The translations under genes were made by a program, and so were the position numbers. The notes under the pieces were generated by a model. The model had not been told where the DNA came from and ran no database searches. It worked only from the letters and a program-made list of their open reading frames with translations. DNA of 43,984 nt from an uncultured Flavobacteriales bacterium (GTDB lineage: Bacteria; Bacteroidota; Bacteroidia; Flavobacteriales_D; Crocinitomicaceae). Each line of letters opens with the position of its first letter. Positions within the stretch are counted from its first letter, which is position 1. Positions 14,178 through 22,885 of this stretch are shown here, one piece after another. The stretch covers positions 1 through 43,984 of the forward strand of contig CAJQJL010000018.1 in assembly GCA_905478665.1 (NCBI GenBank), in the 5' to 3' direction.

Positions 14178-16157
14178 CTATTGAACAACCAACTTTATTA
14201 GCTCACTAGCTTGCGTCCGTTCGTTCAGAATTTTCACAAAGTACATTCCTTTCGAATAATGCGACACTGGAATCTCTATTAGGTTATTTCCTTCATTACA
14301 TTCTCTGCCAAAAGATTCCACAATGGTTCCATTCGGCTCAGCAATGCTCAACTGTACCTTATCGCTATCTGACATTAACAATTGAACATTGAACTTATGA
14401 TCTGTTGGATTAGGATAAGCAGACAAGACTTTAAAATGTGTATTTACTTTTCCAGAAACGGCAATCGTTCCAGTGTATTTATACTCTTCATTAAAATCAA
14501 CTTGCTTTAAACGATAATAGGTCACACCTGATCGCGCCAAATAATCGTTAAAACTATATTCATTGACAGTTAAACTAGTTCCAGCTCCCTGCACTTCTCC
14601 TATTTTTTCAAACACAACCCCGTCCTCACTGCTTTCAATAGCAAAGTATGCATTGTTGACTTCTGCACCAGTAGACCAGTCTAGTTTATTGTATCCTTCT
14701 TTTCCTACTCCTGAAAAATTGAGAATTTCAACAGGCAAAAGTGTGCAACTAATATCCGAAGACCCTGTGAAACTTAATGGAACAGAAGTAAGTGCACTAC
14801 TGTAATTGGAGAAACAAATGAGGTACTGATCTCCAGTCGACACATTCATTGTAGGCTCAAAATTTCCAGGATCACCACCAGGAGGTGGAATACTTCCTAC
14901 TCCCGTAAATCCAGCGCATGGAGAATTCCAATTACAAGTCACTGGAGGTAAAGTATTCGCTATGATATCATTGCAAGTAGTAGCATCGTACGGCCACATA
15001 ATCCAATCAAAACAGTTGATATTCCCAAGCGGAGCACCGAAACTAAAGTCCAAGGTACCACCCGCTGCAACATTTACAGTAAACCAAGTACTGTTCAATT
15101 CTCCCGAATTCAAACATCCAAAATTAGCACTTGTAGGATTCGTAGAGGGGTTCGAAACACACCCTGTGCAAAGTTCATCAACTAATCCAAATCCGTTTGG
15201 ATCAATTGAAAAACTCAAGTTTGTACAGACAGGGATCGCCGAAGAACAATCACTTGCTGTAACTGGGCCTCCGTTTGGACAGTTAACGTCAAATACAAAA
15301 GTATATGAACCCGTTCCCTCAGGGTCTAGGAGAATATAATAGGTCTGACCTGCCACCCAGTTCATGCTCCCATAGTTCCCTGGTACTCCAACGCTACCAA
15401 TACAATTCCAAGGTCCAGCTGCAGAACATCCCGTTGCTGCATCGATCCAAAAGAAATCTACAAAGCCTCCTGAAGTTGTTGTAATGTCAAGTGAGTGAAT
15501 ACCACTCGATGTTGCCGTAAAACTAAAAATTGATTCTGTTCCGGGCGTATTAAAACCGCAATTCGTAATATCCCATCCAGCACCCGTTCCCGTCATTGTT
15601 GCACTTACCGCAGCTCCACATCCAATGAGTGGCGTAATAGAAGCACAAGGCCCCCCTCCTCCGCCCGGGTTGCAAGCATCATAAGCGGCCTGACATACTG
15701 CATCCCATGAATTATTGCAACACCATGAATCTGCAGCAATCACCTGCTGATAACAAGCATCATTAGGAACTGGAGCTACAACAGGACATGGCGGTGGTAG
15801 CATACAGGCAACATATGCAGCCTGACATGTAGCGTCCCAAGCATTATCACAACACCATGAATCTGCCGCAATGACTGTTTGATAGCATGCATCGTTTGGA
15901 ACAGGAGCTACAACAGCACAACCTGCTGGAGGGTTGCACGCGTCATACGCAGCCTGACAGATTCCATCCCATGCATTGTTACAACACCAAGAATCCGCGG
16001 CAATTACTTGCTGATAACAAGCATCATTGGGAACTGGAGCTACAATAGGACATTGAGAATATGCCGTGTTTCCAGCTGTCATCATTAGAAGAAATACACT
16101 TAAACAAAATGTGTATTGCTGTCTCTTTCTTAAACTCTTACTTATTCCTGCTCTCAT
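14178..16157 (-). CDS. T9SS-secreted protein with three Cys-rich repeats
   Basis: The 659-residue protein has a signal peptide (FCLSVFLLMMTAGNTAYSQ, cleavage near residue 34). Three tandem 44-residue repeats follow at 36-167, each with six Cys and the core DSWCC-x-N-x-WD-x-x-CQAAY. A middle region holds beta-sandwich-like modules (SIFSFTATSSGIHSLDI; YYILLDPEGTGSYTF) and Cys-containing segments. The C-terminus is a type A T9SS sorting domain (about 575-659: YPNPTDHKFNVQL, YSKGMYFVKIL). It is therefore exported across the outer membrane and probably attached to the surface. It follows the 214-residue secreted protein by 6 bp, so the two form an operon. Function is unknown; disulfide-stabilised repeats suggest adhesion or structure. 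Confidence 0.85.
   Translation of the reverse strand: MRAGISKSLRKRQQYTFCLSVFLLMMTAGNTAYSQCPIVAPVPNDACYQQVIAADSWCCNNAWDGICQAAYDACNPPAGCAVVAPVPNDACYQTVIAADSWCCDNAWDATCQAAYVACMLPPPCPVVAPVPNDACYQQVIAADSWCCNNSWDAVCQAAYDACNPGGGGGPCASITPLIGCGAAVSATMTGTGAGWDITNCGFNTPGTESIFSFTATSSGIHSLDITTTSGGFVDFFWIDAATGCSAAGPWNCIGSVGVPGNYGSMNWVAGQTYYILLDPEGTGSYTFVFDVNCPNGGPVTASDCSSAIPVCTNLSFSIDPNGFGLVDELCTGCVSNPSTNPTSANFGCLNSGELNSTWFTVNVAAGGTLDFSFGAPLGNINCFDWIMWPYDATTCNDIIANTLPPVTCNWNSPCAGFTGVGSIPPPGGDPGNFEPTMNVSTGDQYLICFSNYSSALTSVPLSFTGSSDISCTLLPVEILNFSGVGKEGYNKLDWSTGAEVNNAYFAIESSEDGVVFEKIGEVQGAGTSLTVNEYSFNDYLARSGVTYYRLKQVDFNEEYKYTGTIAVSGKVNTHFKVLSAYPNPTDHKFNVQLLMSDSDKVQLSIAEPNGTIVESFGRECNEGNNLIEIPVSHYSKGMYFVKILNERTQASELIKLVVQ
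15657..16052 (-). repeat. three tandem 132-bp coding repeats
   Basis: Three adjacent 132-bp units encode 44-residue repeats beginning C-[PA]-[IV]-VAPVPNDACYQ. The protein identity between units is very high, differing at only a few positions such as N/D before N/S-W. This suggests recent duplication or ongoing homogenisation, and copy number may vary between strains. Confidence 0.9.
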
Positions 16158-16163
16158 AATCTA

Positions 16164-16808
16164 CTATTCTATAATCATGTATCCACCAGGATGTGTAAAT
16201 ACTTTATGTTTTCGCTCATCTACCAAGCTTACAAAGTCACCGAAGTGAATTTTCAGCAGGTCTGTTGAAGATGTTAGCGCACGATATTCTTCTGGGAAAT
16301 CACTTGCCCATTTTTCCAATTCTATCTTGTAATTTTCATAATCTGCAACGTCATCGCCTGTCATGATCCATTGTGGAAACTCCCTGTATTGCAAATATGT
16401 AAGAACCGAAGTAGTATTGATTGGTCCAATAACAGCATTGATATCCTCTTGAGACAGGAGCGTAATTTGATACTTGTTCTCCTTAAATGGAAAAGAATAA
16501 GTGTTTTGAACCTTACGAAGGTCCTCGAACTGAACGATGTTGAATAACTCCTGATTGAAAAACTGGTCATAATCTACTATACAACCAGGACAGTTGTTTA
16601 ATTCAACCGTAAAAGATTGTGTGAAGTAGTACTTAAGTTTATCAAACTTGTCTGGGGAGTTGGACTCCAAATCGGTTAATTCTGTTCCTGAGAAAAATCG
16701 CAATACCGCTCTATTCAAGTATGGGGTATCGTATGCTCCTTGGGCCAGGCTAACAGAAAATTGCACTGAAATCCCAGTCAAAAGAGTAAGCAAAATGATC
16801 TTACGCAT
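16164..16808 (-). CDS. secreted protein of unknown function
   Basis: The 214-residue protein has a signal peptide (MRKIILLTLLTGISVQFSVSLAQG, cleavage after S-L-A near residue 22). The mature part is mixed alpha/beta with one C-P-G-C pair (ELNNCPGCIVDYD), which could be a disulfide or redox motif. I do not recognise a family. It is the first gene of a two-gene unit with the Cys-repeat T9SS protein, 6 bp downstream, and may assist that protein's folding or anchoring (inference). Confidence 0.75.
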   Translation of the reverse strand: MRKIILLTLLTGISVQFSVSLAQGAYDTPYLNRAVLRFFSGTELTDLESNSPDKFDKLKYYFTQSFTVELNNCPGCIVDYDQFFNQELFNIVQFEDLRKVQNTYSFPFKENKYQITLLSQEDINAVIGPINTTSVLTYLQYREFPQWIMTGDDVADYENYKIELEKWASDFPEEYRALTSSTDLLKIHFGDFVSLVDERKHKVFTHPGGYMIIE

Positions 16809-17148
16809 TGTGAAAAGTGTTTTGGCTAATAGTGTAGCAGTTATTGCCGCGAATTTATGTCGTTACCCACGTAAAATCATAATAATCAACACTCTACTTA
16901 TTAACAAGATGTCTATTTAAACGTTTTAGTAGTTTGAGTGTTAATTTTTAAACTATTCAGTTTTTTTTCAATTTCATTCTTAATAATTCTGTAATCCCAT
17001 TTCAAATAGTGTCAATTGGTCCAAATTTCTCGATCGTTCACCTAAAACCAATGAGTAGTTCCACTCAAAAAACCCCTGTTTTAGAGGGAAATCATGAATT
17101 TATCTTAAGCTAGACTTATATTTAGCGTCCAGAGCAAATCATGCGCGC
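16809..17148. other. 340-bp intergenic region between divergent genes
   Basis: No gene-sized open frame is supported. It is AT-rich and holds the promoters of the divergent secreted-protein gene and response regulator. TATATTTA at 17117-17124 is a 7/8 match to the TAnnTTTG -7 element, 24 bp before the proposed response-regulator ATG. No clear hairpin or repeat was seen. Confidence 0.4.
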
Positions 17149-17845
17149 ATGAAGCTCAAAAAAAACGAACGAGGCCATCAAACAAAAAAGAATTGATATT
17201 GCGATTGTAGATGATCATCAAATATTTATTGATGCGCTGTCTTACGTTCTCGAAAGTGAACCACTCATCCATGTTTCCTTTACGGCAAAAAATGGACTCG
17301 AACTTCTCAGTGAACTCGAAAACACGAAGGTTGACGTCATACTTTTAGACTTGGACATGCCAATCATGGACGGTCGAGAAGCCCTTCACATTCTTAGAAA
17401 GAAGTACCAGAACACTATAAAAATAATCATTCTCAGCATTCATTATTCTGAAGAACACATTCGAAAATACATGAAGGCTGGAGCAGATGGGTATCTCTCC
17501 AAAGACAGCGATTTCATGGTTCTTTTGGAGGCGATTCAAAGCGTCTACGACAAGGGGTACTATTTCTATGATAAGGTTTCGCCTCAACTGGTATCCGAGC
17601 TTGTGAATAAGGACACACCATTCCCTACTGCACTTGCTGGAGAGCCATTGTCTGAAAGAGAAATTGAAGTGATTAAACTTTTGTGCTTAGGAATGACAAG
17701 TCCTCAGATTGCCGAGAAAATAAAATTGAGCATTCGAACGATTGAAAATCACCGTCACAGAATTTCTAAAAAAATTGGAGCCCATAATACTGCAGACATC
17801 ATCGTCTACGCCATTAAATATGGATTCCACAAAATTGACTACTAG
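17149..17845 (+). CDS. NarL/FixJ-type response regulator, apparently frameshifted near its start
   Basis: From 17192 the sequence encodes a complete receiver domain (IDIAIVDDHQIF acidic pair; phospho-acceptor Asp in ILLDLDMP; conserved Lys in LSKDSDF). A C-terminal LuxR helix-turn-helix follows (LSEREIEVIKLLCLGMTSPQ, IAEKIKLSIRTIENHRHRI). The receiver frame has no ATG, GTG or TTG before residue DMP; the only sensible start is the ATG at 17149, one frame away. Removing one A from the A8 tract at 17158-17165 joins them as MKLKKTNEAIKQKRIDIAI, giving 231 residues. This may be a sequencing error, slippage-dependent expression or real inactivation. No cognate kinase lies beside it. Confidence 0.75.
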
Positions 17846-17902
17846 TCAAAATTCCGAGAGGCAGTTAATTCTTCTTGTTGAAGATTATTGAACATACCTC
17901 CC

Positions 17903-18724
17903 CTATTTCCACTCACCAGCTTTTCTTCGTATATATCCTGCCCAGTTCTCCTTTTTCGCTTTTTCTGCAAGAACAGCAGCTTCCTCTGCTAGTTTATTTG
18001 CCCCTTTTAGATCTTCTGACTTCATCATGTCTGCTTTAAGAAACAAGTTGTAGTAACTCGTTTCTACCGCCAGTGATTTTTCAAGGAAACTCTTTGCCTT
18101 TTCAATTTCACCTTCGTCGTTGTAATAATCGGCAATATTGAAATAAACACGACCCAAATCTTCTCCTTTGGCAATGGATTCATCAAATCCTCTTTCTACG
18201 ATTGCTTTTGTGTCTGTCGTAAACGGAACCAACACTTTCACATTCGCCCATTCCATAGCGATGACCGCGCTTGATTCATTCACAGACTCAAATGAAATAG
18301 AAAAACTCTCAATATGTTCGTTCGAATTTACTGCCGCTTGATAGCTTAAAACGTTCTTTTTCTCGTCGTAAGAATTTGATCCCCATTGTTCTGTGTCGGT
18401 GTTAAAAACAACGGTCCAGAAGTTCTTTTCAGGAACAGCAAACATAGCGTAGTAACCCGTATCTAAAGTCTGACCATTGATTACTATTGCCTCCTTAATG
18501 CGGATTTTTGTTGGTTGATTTGCACCTAGTCTCCATACTTCACCATAAGGAACGAGTTCTCCAAAAATAACTCGGTTATTTACATTCGGTCGTGAATAAG
18601 CTATGGTAATATCATTCAAGCCAACGCGCTGTGTGACTTCCGAGAATGAGCTTTTTCTTGGTAATTGCTGCGACCAACTTTGGCTAATGCAAAGTAGTCC
18701 TAGAATGAGTGCTAAATATTTCAT
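17903..18724 (-). CDS. DUF2911 domain secreted protein
   Basis: The 273-residue protein has a signal peptide (MKYLALILGLLCISQSWSQ). The DUF2911 core follows at about residues 25-170: DITIAYSRPNVNNRVIFGEL, VPYGEVWRLGANQPTKI, YAMFAVP, WTVVFN. A short C-terminal helical tail with a TPR-like character (VYFNIADYYNDEGEIEKAKS) ends it. The family is common in Bacteroidota and has no established function. It stands alone between convergent and co-directional neighbours. Confidence 0.88.
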   Translation of the reverse strand: MKYLALILGLLCISQSWSQQLPRKSSFSEVTQRVGLNDITIAYSRPNVNNRVIFGELVPYGEVWRLGANQPTKIRIKEAIVINGQTLDTGYYAMFAVPEKNFWTVVFNTDTEQWGSNSYDEKKNVLSYQAAVNSNEHIESFSISFESVNESSAVIAMEWANVKVLVPFTTDTKAIVERGFDESIAKGEDLGRVYFNIADYYNDEGEIEKAKSFLEKSLAVETSYYNLFLKADMMKSEDLKGANKLAEEAAVLAEKAKKENWAGYIRRKAGEWK

Positions 18725-18785
18725 GGTTCAATTTTGTACTAAAGTACTAGAATTCTATGGAAGAATTTCTCATTTTCAGTCCATA

Positions 18786-19565
18786 CTATTGTTTCAAATA
18801 ATCATCCGTCGGAATGATTCCAGCAACCTTCACTTTAGCGTTGTTCTTTATCACAAATTCACTTAAGCCAACATGTGATTTATTTTGCGGATTCCAATCA
18901 TAGGTATACCCCAACGAGGTCCACGGGTACTTTTCCAGCAATTCACATGGATAATAACGAGCAATACGCGTACTATTGATCCATGCTCTAAAGGTTGAGT
19001 CCGCGTCTTTTGGAAAACAAACGTCGCATTTCGTATCTGTAATCTCACTGTCTGGACATGGTCTAAAAAGATCTTCTGGCTTCACCCAAAACTCGACGAA
19101 ATCCGTGTACTTATTGCTTGAATCAGGTGGCAATCCTATCAATTGCTTCAGACGAACATATGCGTCATCGTACTTCTCCTTTTTCATTCGCTGCTGAAGT
19201 TGTGGAGCCGCAGTAACCCAAATCGGCCATTCTGCAGGTGTTGTGAAATACCCTGTGTCCTTGTAGGGTACATAAGGATCAATGTATCCCTTCCAAGAGA
19301 CCATCAATACGTACTCTTCTCCTTCAATCGTTTTCCAAACTAAGTCAAGATTCTCTTTTGTAATCGGCACGAGACTGTCATAAACCTTGAATTCCTCAGG
19401 ATACATCGCATATTGGATCGCTTCATTATAAATGACAGAGTCCGAAAATTCTGTTGATGGTGAATCGCCTGAATCACAAGGGCATGGGCTGCACGCTACA
19501 AGCGTAAAAAAGGTGAAAATCGCGACAAATGATCGCAACTTAAAAAGATTATTTTTTGAGTGCAT
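18786..19565 (-). CDS. lipoprotein of unknown function
   Basis: With the start at 19565 the protein is 259 residues, with a lipoprotein signal (FVAIFTFFTLVACSPCPCDSG, lipid Cys in LVAC). An upstream ATG at 19589 would add eight residues before a normal signal peptide and is less likely. The mature part contains aromatic-rich segments and scattered Cys, including CPDSEITDTKCDVC, which may bind metal or form disulfides. I do not recognise a family. Confidence 0.75.
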   Translation of the reverse strand: MHSKNNLFKLRSFVAIFTFFTLVACSPCPCDSGDSPSTEFSDSVIYNEAIQYAMYPEEFKVYDSLVPITKENLDLVWKTIEGEEYVLMVSWKGYIDPYVPYKDTGYFTTPAEWPIWVTAAPQLQQRMKKEKYDDAYVRLKQLIGLPPDSSNKYTDFVEFWVKPEDLFRPCPDSEITDTKCDVCFPKDADSTFRAWINSTRIARYYPCELLEKYPWTSLGYTYDWNPQNKSHVGLSEFVIKNNAKVKVAGIIPTDDYLKQ

Positions 19566-19651
19566 AGTGGTTAGTTTAAGATCAACCAAATATCACACAT
19601 CCTATCCACTTGGGCAAGGGTATAAATACCTGAATTAACAATCCGTTATTC

Positions 19652-21592
19652 TTACAATTCATCCTCTGACAGCACAACTAAGAAATCACCTTCCTCTATG
19701 GTAACTGCCGCATCCTTGCCTAGATTTAGCGTTACACCAAAGTTCGCATCAGCATTCTTGCTTTGATCTCCTTTGCGGATTCCCAAACAAATTTCATCAC
19801 GTTGATCAGCTAGTCCGATCAAATCACCAAAGGTTGTTTTCACTGGGAATTGGTCTAAATACAGTCCAACAGACTTCACGTAGATTTCACTTCCATCCTC
19901 TGAGAAAATATCTTCGTAGAACTTCATTATCAAGGGCTCCTCGCTCAGCTGCGCAAGAATCATGGTGATCAACTTGTTACTAATAATGAAATCATCTACA
20001 TCAGTCTGCGTAATAATTTCCTGATTATCTGAGTTCAATACCTGCGTAATAATCTTGGTCTTCGTTTCTCCCATTTTCGATTTAATCTTACGCAAGAGCA
20101 AGAGGATAATCAAGGTGTCTGAATCAATTTTATCTGCGCTCTGCTCACCAAATTCCTGTGAAAGAATAACAATGTTATCATGATCGAATGGATTTGTTGC
20201 TTCCAGACTTTCTAAGTCAAATGGATTTGTATCTGTTAAATTGATTTCAAAATCTGGATATTCCTCCTTCAACTCTTCTACCCGCTTGATCAATTCCTTT
20301 GTCGGTTCACGGAAATAGATATTGAAACTCGATCCTTCTTTCACATAATCTGCCGACTCACTAATAAAGATTTCTGCAACATCGTGCCATCCAATGATGA
20401 GTACAGAGCGCTGTCCTTGCTCCAATTTACTGTTGACGAGTTTCATTCCTGTTGGGCTGAACACCTGCGCGGATTCAAAATTGATTGTTGAATCATCTTC
20501 TGCCATTATGATAATTCGATCTTCTGGCTTCATGACATACTCCTTACCTGGGCGCAATACCATCCCATCTTGCTCATTGTACACACCTAGGGGAACTCCA
20601 TCCTTAAAGTGAAATGGGAGTTTTCCGAAACTAATCCCATTCCAATTGGCTTCATAGAAATAGATCTCGCAGCCATCAAAAGATAAAATTTCGTTGTAAA
20701 CCATTTCCAATCCACTTGTAAGCGACGTTTGCACCAACAGTTTCCCCATTATCTCCCATGAATTCAGTGCGATAATATTTTCATCATCAAAATAACCTAT
20801 CAATTCTATCTTGTCTTCGTTGAAAATTTCCGTGATAATCGGCAGTTCATTTTCACCCCCTTGACAGGAAATCATTGCCATAATCGATTTCACCGATTGA
20901 ACATCAGAATACACCTTCTCTTCCTGTGATGCACTCTCTGTGCAACTAGCCAAAAGAATCACTGATTTCGCTTGGTCAATGTTGACGCGCTTCAATTCAT
21001 TAATATTCGCATAGTCACCCGTTGTGGTGATAATTCGTGTGGTTAGAGAGTCTGGAATTCGCTTGGTAATCAAGTCATCCATTTCTTCTTTATCTTCATT
21101 CGATAAAATGACAACGGCTCCATATTTTTCGCTTTCGTTAGCGAGGATGAGTTCACGGATTATGTCAACAACCCGTTCATTCCAACCAAGTATAAGTGTG
21201 AAGTCTTCTTCAATGACCTTTCCTCTACCCTTTCTAAAATTGTAGAATACTTTCTCAAGCGCTGTTGTTATGAAGGCAATGAGCATCGACAGAATGATTA
21301 CCCCAAGCACTCCAGACATCACCGTTGTGATTTTTAGCCACGTTGGAGATATATTGTCCTGATTCATATTTCCTGGATCGGTCATCTGCAACCAGGTCAT
21401 CCAAATATCATCAAGGAAACTATCTGTGTACGTTAAATCTGGCCAGATAACAAGTAGCATCCATCGGATGAAGATCATCAGTAAAAACAAGACGATAAAA
21501 ACTACGAAGAGACTGACGAAGATGGATGATCCACCCTTGTTTAAATACTTTTCAAATCGGTATCGTAGTTTATCCTTAAATGATGCTTTCAT
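19652..21592 (-). CDS. CASTOR/POLLUX-like ion channel with RCK domains
   Basis: The 646-residue protein has two transmembrane helices (about 24-50 and 88-112). Between them is a pore-like stretch, DDIWMTWLQMTDPGN, which is typical of the CASTOR/POLLUX (DMI1) family rather than of TVGYG potassium channels. Two cytosolic Rossmann/RCK-like repeats follow, beginning with LILGWNERVVDIIREL (about 133) and VLIIGWHDVAEIF (about 395). Plant homologues conduct calcium or potassium at the nuclear envelope; bacterial members are poorly characterised. A 21-bp palindrome lies just upstream of its promoter. Confidence 0.85.
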   Translation of the reverse strand: MKASFKDKLRYRFEKYLNKGGSSIFVSLFVVFIVLFLLMIFIRWMLLVIWPDLTYTDSFLDDIWMTWLQMTDPGNMNQDNISPTWLKITTVMSGVLGVIILSMLIAFITTALEKVFYNFRKGRGKVIEEDFTLILGWNERVVDIIRELILANESEKYGAVVILSNEDKEEMDDLITKRIPDSLTTRIITTTGDYANINELKRVNIDQAKSVILLASCTESASQEEKVYSDVQSVKSIMAMISCQGGENELPIITEIFNEDKIELIGYFDDENIIALNSWEIMGKLLVQTSLTSGLEMVYNEILSFDGCEIYFYEANWNGISFGKLPFHFKDGVPLGVYNEQDGMVLRPGKEYVMKPEDRIIIMAEDDSTINFESAQVFSPTGMKLVNSKLEQGQRSVLIIGWHDVAEIFISESADYVKEGSSFNIYFREPTKELIKRVEELKEEYPDFEINLTDTNPFDLESLEATNPFDHDNIVILSQEFGEQSADKIDSDTLIILLLLRKIKSKMGETKTKIITQVLNSDNQEIITQTDVDDFIISNKLITMILAQLSEEPLIMKFYEDIFSEDGSEIYVKSVGLYLDQFPVKTTFGDLIGLADQRDEICLGIRKGDQSKNADANFGVTLNLGKDAAVTIEEGDFLVVLSEDEL

Positions 21593-21630
21593 AGATTGTA
21601 GTAATGGTTATTGCTTTCACGATTCGCACC

Positions 21631-21662
21631 TAAATATACTAGAATCTCAGTAACTGAGATTC
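21631..21662 (-). promoter_or_regulatory. 21-bp palindromic operator plus -7-like element for the channel gene
   Basis: GAATCTCAGT-A-ACTGAGATTC (21642-21662) is a perfect inverted repeat with 10-bp arms. Three bases closer to the gene, the - strand reads TATATTTA (21638-21631), a 7/8 match to the TAnnTTTG -7 element. The palindrome therefore covers the region just upstream of -10, a typical place for a dimeric regulator. No T-tract follows, so a terminator is less likely. Confidence 0.5.
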
Positions 21663-21738
21663 GAGAGAAATTGATTAGACAAGTATAAACTCACTAAATA
21701 TTAGGAAAATCGATCATATCTCAAGGTCGAATCAGCAC

Positions 21739-21746
21739 TAACTTTG
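21739..21746 (+). promoter_or_regulatory. -7 promoter element TAACTTTG for the NHL-repeat gene
   Basis: An exact match to TAnnTTTG, 27 bp before the ATG at 21774. It would place the transcript start near 21752, which excludes the more upstream possible initiation codon at 21744. Confidence 0.5.
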
Positions 21747-21773
21747 CTAGAACAACGATCAAACTCCACCAAT

Positions 21774-22877
21774 ATGAAAATCCTTTTAGTCTCAATCGCT
21801 CTCGTTCTCTTCTCCAACTATTCAAATTCACAATGGGTTTCAACTGTTTATGATCCATCTGGGATGCAAATTACGGATGCCATTATAATGGACTCTGATG
21901 GAAACATGTACGGTTCGGACTACAATGGTTCTTCTGTATTCAAAGTAACGAATGGCGTTGCTTCGGTTTTCGCAACTGGATTTAACGCGCCGAATGGTCT
22001 TGCTTTTGATAGTCAAGGAAATCTTTTTGTTTGTGATAACACAGGAGGCAACATTTACAAGATTGATCCTACTGGTGTCTTTCTGGACACTTTTGCTGTC
22101 CAAAGTCCTTCTGGAATATTGAAAGAGTATGATAGCGACACAATGATCGTTACTGGCTATACGACACATAAAATCTGGAAACTTGCTCCTGACGGAACGC
22201 TGATTGAGACACATTCGGGCACGCCCTTAAACGGACCTGTCGGATTAGCGCAAGATGAGAACGGTCAGGTGTACGTTGCGAACTTCAACAACCGGATCAT
22301 ATTCAAAGTATTTCCGGATTCCGTGCAATACCTTGCAACAATGCCTGGAACAACAAACAGTTATCTGGGCTTTATAGAATATGCGCATAATGAAATTTGG
22401 GCGACAAGTTTCCAAACGGATAAGTTATACACGTTTAATCCAAACTATATGGATAGCGTTACGGCAGTTTACGGTTCAATACAAGGTACGCAAGATGGTT
22501 TCATCGATCAAGCCAGGTTCAGCAACCCAAATGGGATTTGGGCGAGTGTAACTGAAGACACGATTTATGTTTCTGATTATAACACTGGAAAAATCCGCAT
22601 GATTCAACCTGAAACTTTGGCCTCAACAGATTTATCTTTGGATGATGGCGCTTTCATTTATCCAAATCCTGCTAAGGATGAAATTAGAGTGATTGTCGAT
22701 CCAGAGACTGAAGATCCACTTATAAAAATAACTGATCACCTTGGACGATTACTCATCGACGTACAGAAAATCTCTCTGGGTAAACCGATTGATATTTCTT
22801 CACTTGATCCTGGGGTGTACTTTATCACGATCACCATAAATGGAGTACATGAGATTCACCAGCTAGTAAAAGAATAG
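21774..22877 (+). CDS. NHL/beta-propeller protein with T9SS sorting domain
   Basis: The 367-residue protein has a signal peptide (MKILLVSIALVLFSNYSNSQ). NHL-type propeller blades occupy about residues 25-280, seen as repeats such as APNGLAFDSQGNLFVCDN, GPVGLAQDENGQVYVANF and NPNGIWASVTEDTIYVSD. The C-terminal type A T9SS sorting domain is at about 295-367 (FIYPNPAKDEIRV, LDPGVYFITI). It is secreted or surface-attached. The start at 21774 is chosen because the signal peptide begins there and a -7 element precedes it. The ligand or enzymatic activity is unknown. Confidence 0.85.
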   Translation: MKILLVSIALVLFSNYSNSQWVSTVYDPSGMQITDAIIMDSDGNMYGSDYNGSSVFKVTNGVASVFATGFNAPNGLAFDSQGNLFVCDNTGGNIYKIDPTGVFLDTFAVQSPSGILKEYDSDTMIVTGYTTHKIWKLAPDGTLIETHSGTPLNGPVGLAQDENGQVYVANFNNRIIFKVFPDSVQYLATMPGTTNSYLGFIEYAHNEIWATSFQTDKLYTFNPNYMDSVTAVYGSIQGTQDGFIDQARFSNPNGIWASVTEDTIYVSDYNTGKIRMIQPETLASTDLSLDDGAFIYPNPAKDEIRVIVDPETEDPLIKITDHLGRLLIDVQKISLGKPIDISSLDPGVYFITITINGVHEIHQLVKE

Positions 22878-22885
22878 ATTTTTAC

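Noticed and set aside
17351-17845. Response regulator starting at 17351
   Set aside because: That start cuts the receiver domain in half, losing the acidic pocket; the full domain is encoded upstream in the same frame, so a frameshifted start at 17149 is preferred.
19143-19343. + strand ORFs within the 259-residue lipoprotein gene
   Set aside because: They are shadows of a gene with a clear lipoprotein signal; composition is unlike a real protein.
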